From: Paraburkholderia sp. SG-MS1
Lineage (GTDB): Bacteria > Pseudomonadota > Gammaproteobacteria > Burkholderiales > Burkholderiaceae
Direction of reading: 5' to 3'
DNA: 64,000 nucleotides
NCBI RefSeq assembly: GCF_012275575.1
Contig: NZ_NPIH01000232.1
Location: 1-64,000, forward strand
The notes under the pieces were generated by a model. The model was not told the DNA's origin and ran no database searches. It saw nothing but the letters and a program-made list of their open reading frames with translations. A program made the position numbers and the translations under genes. This document shows positions 27,659-37,237 of the stretch, one piece after another; position 1 is the stretch's first letter, and each line of letters opens with the position of its first letter.

Positions 27659-27723
27659 AAGTCGCCTGGCGGCGCGCGGGGGCGTTTCAGGATCGACGCT
27701 CGCACAGCGAAGGGAGGTATCAA

Positions 27724-27996
27724 ATGTCCGGGAACTGCACCCACCTGTATCAGGCTCGCGTGCTGCAGACCGACAAGACGTATTGCGAAGACTGCATGAA
27801 ACGCGGCGATTCGTGGGTTCATTTGCGGCTTTGCCTCACGTGCGGATATGTCGGCTGTTGCGATTCCTCGCCTAACCGCCATGCGAGCGGACACTACCTG
27901 GCCACAGGCCATCCGCTCGTGCGTTCAATCGAACCGGGCGAGAACTGGATCTGGTGCTATCGCGACGAAGTCATGGCGGGCGTCGTTCAGGCGTAA
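27724..27996 (+). CDS. UBP-type zinc finger protein
   Basis: 90 aa. Zinc ligands are in the expected order: Cys5, His7, Cys21, Cys24, Cys37, Cys40, Cys45, His53, His57, His63. This matches the ZnF-UBP fold, which binds a free C-terminal Gly-Gly tail in eukaryotic ubiquitin pathways. The bacterial partner is unknown. GGGAGG precedes the ATG at 27724. The spacing after the TrxR-like gene suggests the two products work together. Confidence 0.88.
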   Translation: MSGNCTHLYQARVLQTDKTYCEDCMKRGDSWVHLRLCLTCGYVGCCDSSPNRHASGHYLATGHPLVRSIEPGENWIWCYRDEVMAGVVQA

Positions 27997-28078
27997 CGCG
28001 CAGCGACAGACCGCGGGCGCCACACCTGGCGTGTCCATCGCTCGCTCGAACGAGTTGGCTGCATCGGGCAGGTCTCAC

Positions 28079-28435
28079 TCAAAGACTCTGCAGATGCACC
28101 TGGATTTCGCGCGCGTCGAGGGCCGAGAGATCTTCGTTGATCTCATCGAAAATCATTTGATGCGTCTGCCCGCTCAGACGCTCGCGCAGCATCCCGAGAA
28201 ACTTGGGCTCCACGGCCAATCGCAATCGCTCATACCGCTGATGGACCCGGCCCTGTTCGAGATAGTCGGCGACGGTCTTCGCGAATTTTTCGCGATCGTT
28301 CTCGCTCAGCGCCGATCCATTCGGGACGATGTTGACGAGGTCTTCGATTTCCCGCAAATCCAGTTTGAGTCCCGGAGTCTCGAAGATTCGTGCGCGGCTG
28401 CCGTCGGCAACGACAACCCAGGTAGTGACAGCCAT
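28079..28435 (-). CDS. Host attachment protein (PF10116 family)
   Basis: 118 aa from MAVTTWVVVADGSRARIFE at 28435. The N-terminal WVVVADGSRARIFE beta-strand/loop and the C-terminal helices (FAKTVADYLEQGR, RLRLAVEPKFLGML) fit the host-attachment / eRF1-like family first described from Agrobacterium. The role is unclear; members lie in stress clusters. An upstream ATG at 28477 has no better ribosome site. Confidence 0.8.
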   Translation of the reverse strand: MAVTTWVVVADGSRARIFETPGLKLDLREIEDLVNIVPNGSALSENDREKFAKTVADYLEQGRVHQRYERLRLAVEPKFLGMLRERLSGQTHQMIFDEINEDLSALDAREIQVHLQSL

Positions 28436-28522
28436 GGTGCGCCTCTCAGCGTGATCGGCCGCTGGCTCGGCGGACATCGCAATCGTCGAGTGACACGAGC
28501 GAGCCCGCCGCTCAACGACAGT

Positions 28523-29734
28523 CTATCTCCAACGTCCATCGATGACGGACCTTGGCGTGTCTCCGCGCTCCTGCGCAAGCGACGGATAGTCGGTATATCC
28601 GCGTTCGCCGCCTCCATAAAACGTGGACGGATCCGGCGCATTGAGCGGTGCGCGCGACCGGAAGCGTTCCGGCAGGTCGGGATTGGCGATGAACAAGCGT
28701 CCGAACGCGATCAGGTCCGCTTTGCCGTCTTCGAGCCAGCTTTCCGCACTGCTGCCATCGAACCCGCCAGCGACCATCAGGACACCACGATAAGTGCGGC
28801 GTATCATCGCGTTCATGCGTGTCGCGCGCTCCGCGAAAGCGACATCGTCAGCGGTCGCCGCCAGCGCGGGATTGACGATGTGCAAATAAGCGAGCCCGTA
28901 TCCAGAGAGCTTCTCGATGACGTAAGAGAAGGTTTCCTCGGGATAGTCGTCATGCATGTCGTTGAAGGTGCCAAGAGGTGAGAGCCGTACGCCGACCTTT
29001 TCCGGGCCCCACACTTCGCAAACCGCTTCGATGACCTCGAACAGCAGCCTGGCCCGGCGCTCGCTCGAACCGCCGTAGGTGTCCGTGCGGCGGTTCGTGC
29101 CGGACAACAGAAACTGGTCGAGCAGATATCCATTCGCTCCGTGCACTTCGACGCCGTCCATACCGGCAGCCTTGGCGTTGCGGGCACCCCTGAAGTACTG
29201 GCGCACGAGATACGGCATCTCTTCGACCTGCAGCGCGCGTGGCGTGACGCAGGGCGCGAGGACCCCTTCGCCGCGCTCGTTCTCGATGAACGCCTCCGCT
29301 TGCGGCCGGACTGCGGACGGCGCAACAGGGAGCATTTCATCGGGCTGCAAGGAGGGGTGCGATATGCGCCCGACGTGCCAGAGCTGCATGAACATCAACC
29401 CGCCTGCCTCGTGCACGGCGTCCGCCACGAGCCGCCACCCTTCGATCTGCTCGCGACTATGAATCCCGGGCGTCCACGCATAGCCCTGCCCTTGCATCGA
29501 GACCTGGGTCGCCTCGCTGATGACGAGCGCGGCCGATGCGCGCTGCGCGTAATAGCAGGCGTTGAGCTGAGATGGTATGTTGCCTGGGCGGCTCGCGCGC
29601 GAGCGCGTCAGCGGCGCCATCACGACACGATGACGCAGGTCGTACGGTCCGACCTTGACGGGTTCGAAGAGCTTGCGCAGCGGGATCGGCTCGTGTTGCC
29701 CGGTTTGCGCGGGCGCGATTTCCGTATCTGGCAT
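28523..29734 (-). CDS. Old Yellow Enzyme family alkene reductase
   Basis: 403 aa. LFEPVKVGPYDLRHRVVMAP at the N-terminus, the substrate-binding segment DGVEVHGANGYLLDQFLLSG and GTNRRTDTYGGS are diagnostic of FMN-dependent OYE/NemA enzymes. It reduces activated C=C bonds, nitro compounds or N-ethylmaleimide with NAD(P)H. The strong AAGGAG ahead of the ATG at 29734 fixes the start. Transcribed toward the host attachment gene 87 bp downstream, so both may form one unit. Confidence 0.92.
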   Translation of the reverse strand: MPDTEIAPAQTGQHEPIPLRKLFEPVKVGPYDLRHRVVMAPLTRSRASRPGNIPSQLNACYYAQRASAALVISEATQVSMQGQGYAWTPGIHSREQIEGWRLVADAVHEAGGLMFMQLWHVGRISHPSLQPDEMLPVAPSAVRPQAEAFIENERGEGVLAPCVTPRALQVEEMPYLVRQYFRGARNAKAAGMDGVEVHGANGYLLDQFLLSGTNRRTDTYGGSSERRARLLFEVIEAVCEVWGPEKVGVRLSPLGTFNDMHDDYPEETFSYVIEKLSGYGLAYLHIVNPALAATADDVAFAERATRMNAMIRRTYRGVLMVAGGFDGSSAESWLEDGKADLIAFGRLFIANPDLPERFRSRAPLNAPDPSTFYGGGERGYTDYPSLAQERGDTPRSVIDGRWR

Positions 29735-30145
29735 AAATTCACTCCTTGCGTTTTTGACTCAGCCCGGACAGTGTTGCCATAGACGCTTCGAGGCATCGGC
29801 GCCAGATCAGATCGCCACAACCTCGCTCTCAGCGCAGTCTAGCCATGGCCGGCTCGCGTTTCTTTCCGGTTTCTGCTCAGATATGTCGCGATCCTGCGGT
29901 TACCCACCCCATCGCGCGACTGGGGACGGACCGCACCGGTATAGAGACCTGGACCCAAGTGACATCCAGATTCCGCACGAAACAGTGGGTGACTGCTGTT
30001 GTCGCATGCGATCAGCCAAAATGGACCTGAGCAGTTTTTATCCGCAGATCAGGCGTCATCTCGTAGCCCGATGACGAACCACCCGGGTCTGCATCAGTTG
30101 TCCCTGAACCTGTGTAAATGGCCGTGTTGGTCGAACGTTGCGGCG
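29735..30145. other. Intergenic region upstream of the OYE gene
   Basis: About 410 bp with no supported gene. It must contain the OYE promoter. No regulator site was recognised. Confidence 0.4.
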
Positions 30146-30388
30146 TCAGTCCGGCAGAACGAACTCGGTGCGCATGTCTTCGACGATTCGTCGGACCTCG
30201 CGGGTAAAGTCGGTGCCCTCCTTGTTGAGCGGCACCATATTCCAGTTCCTGCCGGCGGCGTCGGGCGGGTGCCGCTCGGGCAGCGGTATGCGCACACGCA
30301 ATGCTTCCGGCAAGTCCGCACTGATTTTTGCCACGCGGCTTTCTGTTTCATCACGAATCTGTTCGGCAGAGCAAACGGTCTTCGGCAT
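30146..30388 (-). CDS. Small conserved-looking hypothetical protein
   Basis: 80 aa, starting MPKTVCSAEQI with GGAG about 8 nt upstream. The sequence is mixed helical, with charged segments (RRIVEDMRTEF) and one Cys. No signal peptide, membrane segment or family recognised. Coding is supported by the ribosome site and the natural amino-acid composition. Confidence 0.5.
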   Translation of the reverse strand: MPKTVCSAEQIRDETESRVAKISADLPEALRVRIPLPERHPPDAAGRNWNMVPLNKEGTDFTREVRRIVEDMRTEFVLPD

Positions 30389-30453
30389 GGGAGCTCTCCA
30401 TCGCGACGGCCGCCTGGCTTTGTGTTCAAGCGCCAACGGCCAGCTCTTTCAGT

Positions 30454-30552
30454 CTAGTTCGTATTGTCGGGATGTTTGCGCCGAATGCTTGCCCCGTTGC
30501 GCACGATTTCCTCGCCTTCAGCTACCATGTCGCGCAGTTCTTCTATCATGTC
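30454..30552 (-). CDS. Possible micro-ORF, 32 residues
   Basis: MIEELRDMVAEGEEIVRNGA and 12 more residues give a plausible short acidic helix, on the same strand and 65 bp ahead of the preceding small gene. There is no ribosome site directly upstream. The frame extends further upstream without a convincing start. Weak call. Confidence 0.25.
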   Translation of the reverse strand, partial: DMIEELRDMVAEGEEIVRNGASIRRKHPDNTN

Positions 30553-30713
30553 TACTGTGGTTTGCAGGATTATCGTCGACGAGTCGGCATTTGCCCCCGA
30601 CGTCGCGCTGGCCGTCGAGGCCAACCGTGCGCTCGGCCAGGTGCTAGCGAAGATACGACGACTCCGTTTGCGAAAATCGCTGACTATTCGGTCATGTTGA
30701 AGGAGCAAAACGC

Positions 30714-32156
30714 ATGTTCGGCCTGACGGTGCTCGACCTCGCCCGTTTTCAGTTTGGGTTCACGATATCCTTTCACATCCTGTTCCCTGCCATTACGATC
30801 GGCATGGCCAGCTATCTGGCCGTCCTTGAAGCGTGCTGGCTGCGCACCCGCCAGAACGTCTATCGCGATCTCTATCACTTTTGGCTGAAAATCTTCGCTG
30901 TCAATTTCGGCATGGGCGTCGTGTCGGGGATCGTGATGGCCTACCAGTTCGGCACTAACTGGTCTCGTTTCGCGCAGTTTGCCGGGGGCGTGACTGGGCC
31001 TTTGCTGACCTATGAAGTGCTCACCGCGTTCTTCCTTGAAGCGGGCTTTCTCGGCGTCATGCTGTTTGGATGGAACAAGGTTGGCCCCGCGCTCCACTTC
31101 CTGGCAACTCTGCTGGTCGCGATCGGTACGCTGATCTCGGCGACGTGGATACTCGCGTCCAATAGCTGGATGCAGACGCCACAGGGATACGAGATCGTCA
31201 ACGGTCGCATCGTGCCGGTGCGCTGGCTCGAAGTCATCTTCAATCCGTCGTTTCCGTACCGCCTCGTTCACATGAGTCTGGCGGCGTTTCTCGCGACCGC
31301 CCTCTTCGTGGCCGGGTCGGCGGCATGGCATCTGCTGCATGGCAATGACAACGCTGCGATCCGCAAAATGCTGTCGATGGCGATGTGGATGGTGCTGGTG
31401 GTGGCGCCAATCCAGGCGGTCGTCGGCGATGCGCACGGCCTGAACACGCTGGAGCATCAGCCCGCAAAGATTGCCGCGATGGAGGGACATTGGGAGAATC
31501 ATGGCAATGAAGCGGTGCCGTTGATTCTATTCGGCTGGCCTGACATGCAGCGAGAACAGACACGCTTCGCCGTCGAGATTCCTCACCTGGGCAGTCTGAT
31601 TCTCACGCACAGCTGGACCAGGCAGTTCAAAGGCCTCAAGGATTTTGCTCCCGAGGATCGGCCCAATTCGACGATCATCTTCTGGACGTTCCGCGCCATG
31701 GTGGGACTGGGCACGCTGATGATCATGCTCGGTCTGTGGAGCCTGCTGCTGCGCCGTCGCGAGCGGCTGCACCGTACTCGCCCGTTCCTGCGCGCAACAC
31801 TGCTCATGGGTCCGATGGGCCTGGTCGCGCTTCTTGCCGGCTGGCTGACAACGGAAATTGGCAGGCAGCCGTGGGTCGTCTACGGCCTGCAACGCACCGC
31901 CGAAGCGACCTCGCCAGGCGGCATGCCGCAACTAGCGCTATCGGCCGCGTTATTCGTCGTGTCGTATTTCTTCGTGTTCGGCGTTGGCATCGCCTACATT
32001 CTGCGCCTTGTGCGAAAGGGACCGTCGCAGTACCTCGAAGAAGGGCTACCGTCAGGCGGCCCGGGGCAGGAGCGTACGCCGGCACGACCGCTGTCGGCTG
32101 TCGGCGACGAGTCAGCAGGTACCACGCTGCGTGAAAATTCAAGGAGCCGGCGATAA
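30714..32156 (+). CDS. cioA: Cytochrome bd-type quinol oxidase subunit I (cyanide-insensitive, CioA)
   Basis: 480 aa. Heme-ligand region SFHILFPAITIGMASYLAVLEA, quinol-site motif EHQPAKIAAMEGHWE, and a short Q-loop as in CIO rather than E. coli CydA. About nine membrane segments. With subunit II it oxidises ubiquinol and reduces oxygen, with high resistance to cyanide, NO and sulfide. AAGGAG lies ahead of the ATG. The stop overlaps the cioB start (TAATG). Confidence 0.93.
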   Translation: MFGLTVLDLARFQFGFTISFHILFPAITIGMASYLAVLEACWLRTRQNVYRDLYHFWLKIFAVNFGMGVVSGIVMAYQFGTNWSRFAQFAGGVTGPLLTYEVLTAFFLEAGFLGVMLFGWNKVGPALHFLATLLVAIGTLISATWILASNSWMQTPQGYEIVNGRIVPVRWLEVIFNPSFPYRLVHMSLAAFLATALFVAGSAAWHLLHGNDNAAIRKMLSMAMWMVLVVAPIQAVVGDAHGLNTLEHQPAKIAAMEGHWENHGNEAVPLILFGWPDMQREQTRFAVEIPHLGSLILTHSWTRQFKGLKDFAPEDRPNSTIIFWTFRAMVGLGTLMIMLGLWSLLLRRRERLHRTRPFLRATLLMGPMGLVALLAGWLTTEIGRQPWVVYGLQRTAEATSPGGMPQLALSAALFVVSYFFVFGVGIAYILRLVRKGPSQYLEEGLPSGGPGQERTPARPLSAVGDESAGTTLRENSRSRR

Positions 32157-33163
32157 TGGGCATCGACATCTCGCTGATCTGGGCCGCGATCATTTTTTTG
32201 GGCGTGATGATGTACGTCATCATGGACGGCTTCGATCTGGGCATCGGGCTGCTCTTTGTGTTTATCTCGCCGCGCGCCGAACGCGACGTGATGATGAACA
32301 CCGTCGCGCCGGTGTGGGACGGCAACGAAACATGGCTGGTGCTGGGCGGCGCAGGCTTGCTAGCTGCATTCCCTACAGCGTATTCGATCCTGCTCAGCGC
32401 GCTGTACCTGCCGTTGATATTCATGCTGCTCGGGCTCATTTTCCGCGGGGTCGCTTTCGAGTTTCGTTTCAAGGCGACCGACCGGGAGCGCCCCATGTGG
32501 GATGCCGCGTTCATCGGGGGCTCGCTTGTCGCGTCGTTCTTCCAGGGCGTATCGCTCGGCGCGTACATCGACGGCGTGCGTGTCAGCGGCGACGCGTTCG
32601 CCGGCGGCCCACTCGACTGGCTGCGGCCGTTTCCGGTGTTCTGCGGTATCGGCGTGCTTGCCGCGTACGCGCTGCTCGGCGCGACGTGGCTTGTCATGAA
32701 GACGGACGGCAAACTGCAGCAGGCTATGATCCATCTCGCGGGACGGCTCGTCTGGATGTTGCTCGTCGCGATCGTCGTCGTCAGCATCTGGACGCCGCTC
32801 TCGCAACCGCACATCGCTCAGCGGTGGTTCACGCTGCCCAATCTGCTCTGGTTCTGTCCAGTGCCGCTACTCGTTGCCCTGTGCGTGTATGCGCTGCGAC
32901 GTTCGCTGCGACACGAACCTGACATGGGACCGTTTCTCTATGCACTGGCGTTGATCTTTCTCGGCTACAGCGGTCTGGCGATCAGTATCTGGCCGAACAT
33001 CGTGCCGCCGGGCATCTCGATCTGGGACGCAGCTGGGCCGTTGCAAAGTCAGATGTTTACGCTGGTCGGCGCACTGTTCATCATTCCATTCATCCTTGTC
33101 TATACCACGTGGTCGTACTATGTGTTTCGCGGCAAGGTGCGACCGGGCGAGCACTATCATTGA
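32156..33163 (+). CDS. cioB: Cytochrome bd-type quinol oxidase subunit II (CioB)
   Basis: 335 aa, about eight membrane segments. The N-terminal VIMDGFDLGIGLLF and DGNETWLVLGGAGLLAAFP motifs are typical of CydB/CioB. Overlaps cioA upstream by one base and the DUF2474 gene downstream by one base (TGATG), so the three are translationally coupled. Confidence 0.93.
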   Translation: MGIDISLIWAAIIFLGVMMYVIMDGFDLGIGLLFVFISPRAERDVMMNTVAPVWDGNETWLVLGGAGLLAAFPTAYSILLSALYLPLIFMLLGLIFRGVAFEFRFKATDRERPMWDAAFIGGSLVASFFQGVSLGAYIDGVRVSGDAFAGGPLDWLRPFPVFCGIGVLAAYALLGATWLVMKTDGKLQQAMIHLAGRLVWMLLVAIVVVSIWTPLSQPHIAQRWFTLPNLLWFCPVPLLVALCVYALRRSLRHEPDMGPFLYALALIFLGYSGLAISIWPNIVPPGISIWDAAGPLQSQMFTLVGALFIIPFILVYTTWSYYVFRGKVRPGEHYH

Positions 33164-33306
33164 TGACAAGACAACACGGCGCATTGCGTGTCTGGAGCAA
33201 GCGCGTTGCGTGGCTCATCGCAATCTGGGCGGCGAGCGTCGCCGCGCTCGGTATCGTCGCGAGCGTGCTGCACATCGCAATGCACGCGACAGGACTGAGC
33301 CACTGA
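33163..33306 (+). CDS. DUF2474 small membrane subunit of the bd-type oxidase
   Basis: 47 aa. One transmembrane helix in VAWLIAIWAASVAALGIVAS, with basic residues ahead of it. Matches DUF2474 proteins found directly after cioB or cydB, analogous to CydX in assembly or stability of the oxidase. Too short for most gene callers, but the coupled TGATG start and the family pattern support it. Confidence 0.75.
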   Translation: MTRQHGALRVWSKRVAWLIAIWAASVAALGIVASVLHIAMHATGLSH

Positions 33307-33730
33307 ATCGCCAGCGCACCGCGCGACGTCTGAGCTGCCGCGCATGCCCGCTGTCAATGCCCTGGGCTACGATGGGTCCGTACCAGCGAGGCATTACCGC
33401 TCAAGCCAGCAATATCGCTGCTGATGATGCGCTTTTCGACGGGCGCATGCCGACCGTGAGTCCAGGGATTTCATGTTGAACGGCCGCTGTTGGGCAACGA
33501 CCGACCGTGGGTGCGCCGGCGGTGAAAGTCCCTTCCTGGCCGACTCCCGGAATCGAGCGGCTCCGTGTCGGTCAGTTGCAATGCGTGGCCGACTTTCCGT
33601 AGCCGACGGCAGGCAGGCCTCCAACTTGCAAAACCGCGATGGCCGCCAGCGGAATCACGACGGACATTTCATCGTCGTAGCGTGCGGCAGGCAGCCGTCA
33701 AAACAGCTCCCAAAGGCGTCGCACGGACCC
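33307..33730. other. Intergenic stretch after the Cio operon
   Basis: About 420 bp between convergent genes. No clear terminator hairpin with a T-run, and no gene seen. Confidence 0.4.
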
Positions 33731-34933
33731 TCAATCGTCGCGACCATCGTCTCGATCGTCGTCGAGGTGGTAACGTCGGTCGTCCCGACAATCCCAGCGG
33801 TGATGGCCAGGAAGTCCATCAATCTTGCGGATCCGAACGCCATCGGCGACATACAGAGCACCGTCACGCCCGAACGCAAGCCCTGCTGGCTGCATCAGCA
33901 TTGCCTGAACGGCCAGACCTCCGTCACCGGCGTATCCCGCCGTACCTGTCCCAGCGATCGTCTCGATGACTCCTGTCTCCCTGTCCACCTGCCGAACGCG
34001 GTAATTGGCGCTATCGCTAATGGTCAGGTTACCTGCGCAATCGGCCGCAATATGCGAGGGATAGTTGAGGAGCGCCTGCGTCGCAGGCTGGCCGTCGCCG
34101 TTGTAGCCCGCCTGAAAAGCAACGCCCGTCGTGCCGGGATAGACACCCGCCACGGTCGTGAACGTCTGACGCCGTGTGTCCAATTCCCGAACGGTGCTTA
34201 GAACAGAGTCGGCAAAGAACATGTCATTCTGCCGGTTGAACGCCGTAGTGATGTAATACAGGAAGCCGGCTGCCACCGCTGGCCCGCTGGCCGGACCCGC
34301 TCCATTTATGCCGCCGCCCACTACAGTCGTGATGATGCCGGTGCGACGATCGACGCGGCGAATGCGGTCGTTGCCAGAATCGCTGATGACTAGGTTCCCG
34401 TGGCGATCGAAGGCGATGTCCGTCGCGTTGATCAATGCACCACTTGCCGGCCCGCCATCCCCGGAAAATCCGCGTTCACTCCCGCCGACTACCGTGTGCA
34501 TCGTTAGCGTCTGACGATCGACGCGCCAGATCCGGCTGGTCGATCCATAATCGGCGATATAGACATCGCCATGCGGTCCCACTGCGACCCCTGTCGGATA
34601 GCCGAGATTTGTCGCTGTCGCCTTCAATCCTTCGCCGTTATAGGCGGTTAGACCGGTACCCGCGTAGGTCGTGATGATGCCTGTCGCGTGATCGATGCGC
34701 CGGACCACGTGGTTCACGGGCTCGGCGATAAAAAGGTTTCCGTCGTGGTCGAGAGAAAGTCCATCGGGAGCGAGGAGCGCTGACGTCGCCAACCCTCCGT
34801 CACCGGCATACCCTTGCACTCCGGTACCGGCCACCGTGACTATTGTTTGTGATTGAGCCGCTGCCGCAAGAGGCACGACCACAAGAATGATCCGGGCAGA
34901 CTTGAAAAGGCGCGCGCAAACGGAGCGTTTCAT
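33731..34933 (-). CDS. Exported NHL-repeat beta-propeller protein
   Basis: 400 aa. Signal peptide about residues 1-29 (ends AAAAQSQ). Repeated units of the form TVAGTGxxGYAGDGGLA...PxGLAxxxxGxLxIAD(S)xNxxVRRVD recur about six times across residues 30-375, giving an NHL propeller for protein or carbohydrate binding. The last 25 residues are an odd Asp/Arg-rich tail (RRYHLDDDRDDGRDD) unlike the rest, possibly frameshifted readthrough. No catalytic residues are implied. Confidence 0.82.
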   Translation of the reverse strand: MKRSVCARLFKSARIILVVVPLAAAAQSQTIVTVAGTGVQGYAGDGGLATSALLAPDGLSLDHDGNLFIAEPVNHVVRRIDHATGIITTYAGTGLTAYNGEGLKATATNLGYPTGVAVGPHGDVYIADYGSTSRIWRVDRQTLTMHTVVGGSERGFSGDGGPASGALINATDIAFDRHGNLVISDSGNDRIRRVDRRTGIITTVVGGGINGAGPASGPAVAAGFLYYITTAFNRQNDMFFADSVLSTVRELDTRRQTFTTVAGVYPGTTGVAFQAGYNGDGQPATQALLNYPSHIAADCAGNLTISDSANYRVRQVDRETGVIETIAGTGTAGYAGDGGLAVQAMLMQPAGLAFGRDGALYVADGVRIRKIDGLPGHHRWDCRDDRRYHLDDDRDDGRDD

Positions 34934-35149
34934 CGCTGAACTCCCGAAGTTATCCCGCTCAAACGGCTCTCACGACATCATCGAAGCTATGTTGAGTGTG
35001 ACCCGTTTTCCGCGAGGCGTTCACCATCTACTGAGCAAGCTGCCAGCGCAGCACCGAATGCGAGATTTCGGCGAGCATGTGTCATATCCCGTTAGGCCCA
35101 AAGTCATACGTGGGACCAAAGCGGATGGATTTGCTCATCTGCGCGGAGG

Positions 35150-35460
35150 TCAGGTTTTAGCAAACGACTGCTCAACACTGCCGTAAAGATTCACCACCGC
35201 TAACGCCGCAGCGGCTGTATTGGTCGCGCAGACCGCACCCGTCGCACGACCCGGTGATCGCCTGTGCGTTTTGACCGCCGAGCCCGCCGGCATATCCAGC
35301 AGCCCCCGCCACGTGCCCGTTGCGAGAGACTGGCTGATTGCTTCCGCGTTGAAGCCAACGAGCCCACCTACGGAGCCGACCCGCAGAGCCGGCGGAAAGG
35401 CGCTGCTCGCAGCGTGTGAAGAATAGCTGTTGAAGTCGCGGACGCATGCCGAAACCTCTG
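35150..35460 (-). pseudogene. Remnant of a GLUG-motif adhesin
   Basis: Three GLUG-like units can be read across frames: VGGLVGFNAEAISQSLATGT, then AGGLGGQNAQAIT in a second frame, then NLYGSVEQSFAKT. GLUG repeats occur in large autotransporter or filamentous-haemagglutinin adhesins. Here only about 100 codons survive, with frame changes between repeats and no start. Confidence 0.5.
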
Positions 35461-35725
35461 CGTTTTCCGCCTTCCTATCGTACCGTTGTGTCCGCTTACC
35501 GTGTGGCGGCACGCGTGACGCGCATGCCGCTTCTATTGTGTTGCATCCACCGGTTAAGTCCGCAACCCATTGCCGAACTTCGGACGATGCTGGGCGAATG
35601 TCTGCTTCACAACCCGGAACCCGGTCGAGGTCGTCTGCGGGTAAGCGGCCATCACCGTTTCTTTTCGCGACTCGTCGTCGATTGCGACGGCTGATCGATT
35701 GAGCCCGGAAGGATGCCGGATTGCA

Positions 35726-36883
35726 TTAGAAACGCGTACGCATTCCGAGTGTGCCGACGACCTGATTCGCAGTGGACGACGCAGCCCCCGCGGTCTTTAT
35801 GAACGCAACGTAGTTTTTGCCCGTGACGTGTTGATACATCGCTTCGGCGTAGACGTCGGTTCGCTTCGAAAATGAGTACACGGTCTGGAGATCCAGTTGG
35901 TTCCACTTCGGATCGGCACCGTAAGTGCGAGCGTTGTCCACGTGACCTTTCGTGTAGGTGTACGCGAGGGCGACACTAACGCCTGATGTCAGCATGTACT
36001 TGCCGTTCACCTCGAAGTTGTGGAATGAAACATTCCCGCCACTCGATCCAAACGAGCCCGAACCGTCGAGCTGGCTATGCGTGTAAACGAAGCCGACCAC
36101 AGCCGGTCCGAGTCGGTAGTTCAAACCGCCGCCGAACGTACGCTGTCGTTCCGCGCCAAGCGAGAAGCCGCCCTGGCCGTTGAGGGAGGATTCCTTGACA
36201 TCGATCGCCCCGGCGCCGCTCCCCGTGCCACTCCTGGAACCGTCGATCTGCAGGTAGGCGAGTCCCGCACCGAACGGCCCATACGTGTAGCTCGCACCGC
36301 CGCTCCATGCGCGGTTCGCGGAGAACGCAGCGCCGTTGGAGAACGCGTACATGGCATTGAACAGCAAGCCGCCATAGTCGTTGCTCGCATACTTCGCGGC
36401 GTTGCTGATTCGCACCGAGTGGTTCAGATTGTCGTTGTCGAACGGGTGCGAGAAGCCGGCGGAGCCGGACTTACCTGAAACGGCGGACAACGGCGTAACA
36501 GAATCGGTCATCGAATCGTATTGGCGCCCAAGAGTGAGCGTGCCAAAGCGGCCGTCGTTCAGGCCGACGTATGCCTGCCGGCCAAACAGTCTGCCGTTCT
36601 GACCAGATTTGCCGGTCTCCACATTGAAGCCGCTTTCGAGAACAAAGATGGCTTTTACTCCGCCGCCAAGGTCTTCCGCGCCGCGCAAGCCGAAGCGGCT
36701 TCCATTGACCGTGCCGCTAGTGGCCTGCCACAACGCGCCGTGCGCAGTTCGGCTTGCGGCATTGTTGGTGTACATGACGCCTGCGTCGATCAATCCGTAC
36801 AGCGTGACCGAGCTCTGCGCCTGGGCCTCCGACGCAACGAGCGCGGCGATCCACGTGCCCGTTACGATGAGGGGCTTCTTCAT
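35726..36883 (-). CDS. Gram-negative general porin (OmpC/Porin_4 type)
   Basis: 385 aa. Signal peptide about 1-22 (ends SEAQA), mature start QSSVTLYGLIDAGV, the loop motif SRFGLRGAEDLGGGVKAIFVLE and a C-terminal aromatic end (LGMRTRF with terminal Phe for BAM recognition). A 16-strand trimeric outer-membrane porin typical of Burkholderiales. Confidence 0.93.
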   Translation of the reverse strand: MKKPLIVTGTWIAALVASEAQAQSSVTLYGLIDAGVMYTNNAASRTAHGALWQATSGTVNGSRFGLRGAEDLGGGVKAIFVLESGFNVETGKSGQNGRLFGRQAYVGLNDGRFGTLTLGRQYDSMTDSVTPLSAVSGKSGSAGFSHPFDNDNLNHSVRISNAAKYASNDYGGLLFNAMYAFSNGAAFSANRAWSGGASYTYGPFGAGLAYLQIDGSRSGTGSGAGAIDVKESSLNGQGGFSLGAERQRTFGGGLNYRLGPAVVGFVYTHSQLDGSGSFGSSGGNVSFHNFEVNGKYMLTSGVSVALAYTYTKGHVDNARTYGADPKWNQLDLQTVYSFSKRTDVYAEAMYQHVTGKNYVAFIKTAGAASSTANQVVGTLGMRTRF

Positions 36884-37237
36884 GTCAACTCCGATCGGAT
36901 GGTTATAGTGGGAGAGTCGACGGAGTGTAGAAATGCGAGGCGGCGAGATTAATGCGGTGTGACAGAGAAGTCTGTTGCAGCTTTAAGAACAAAGAGCCTC
37001 TTTTGAAATGCACTGTCGGCGACCTGTGTGCCGCTCAAAAGCATTGACGCTTTGCGCCGAGCCCAACCGCGTTGCACATTCGTCGCCCGGCCATGCGCGC
37101 CGTTTCTCCACATTCGGGAACACTCCTCTCCAGGTGCGACGCTTATTCTCAAGCGCCGGTCTCCCTAGACTGTTCTCACTGATCGACGAACAGGGCTGTT
37201 CGTAGCAGAACAAAGCAGGGTCTGGGAGGTAGTTATC
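36884..37237. other. Divergent intergenic region between porin and DUF4148 genes
   Basis: About 350 bp containing both promoters. No operator or hairpin recognised. Confidence 0.4.
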
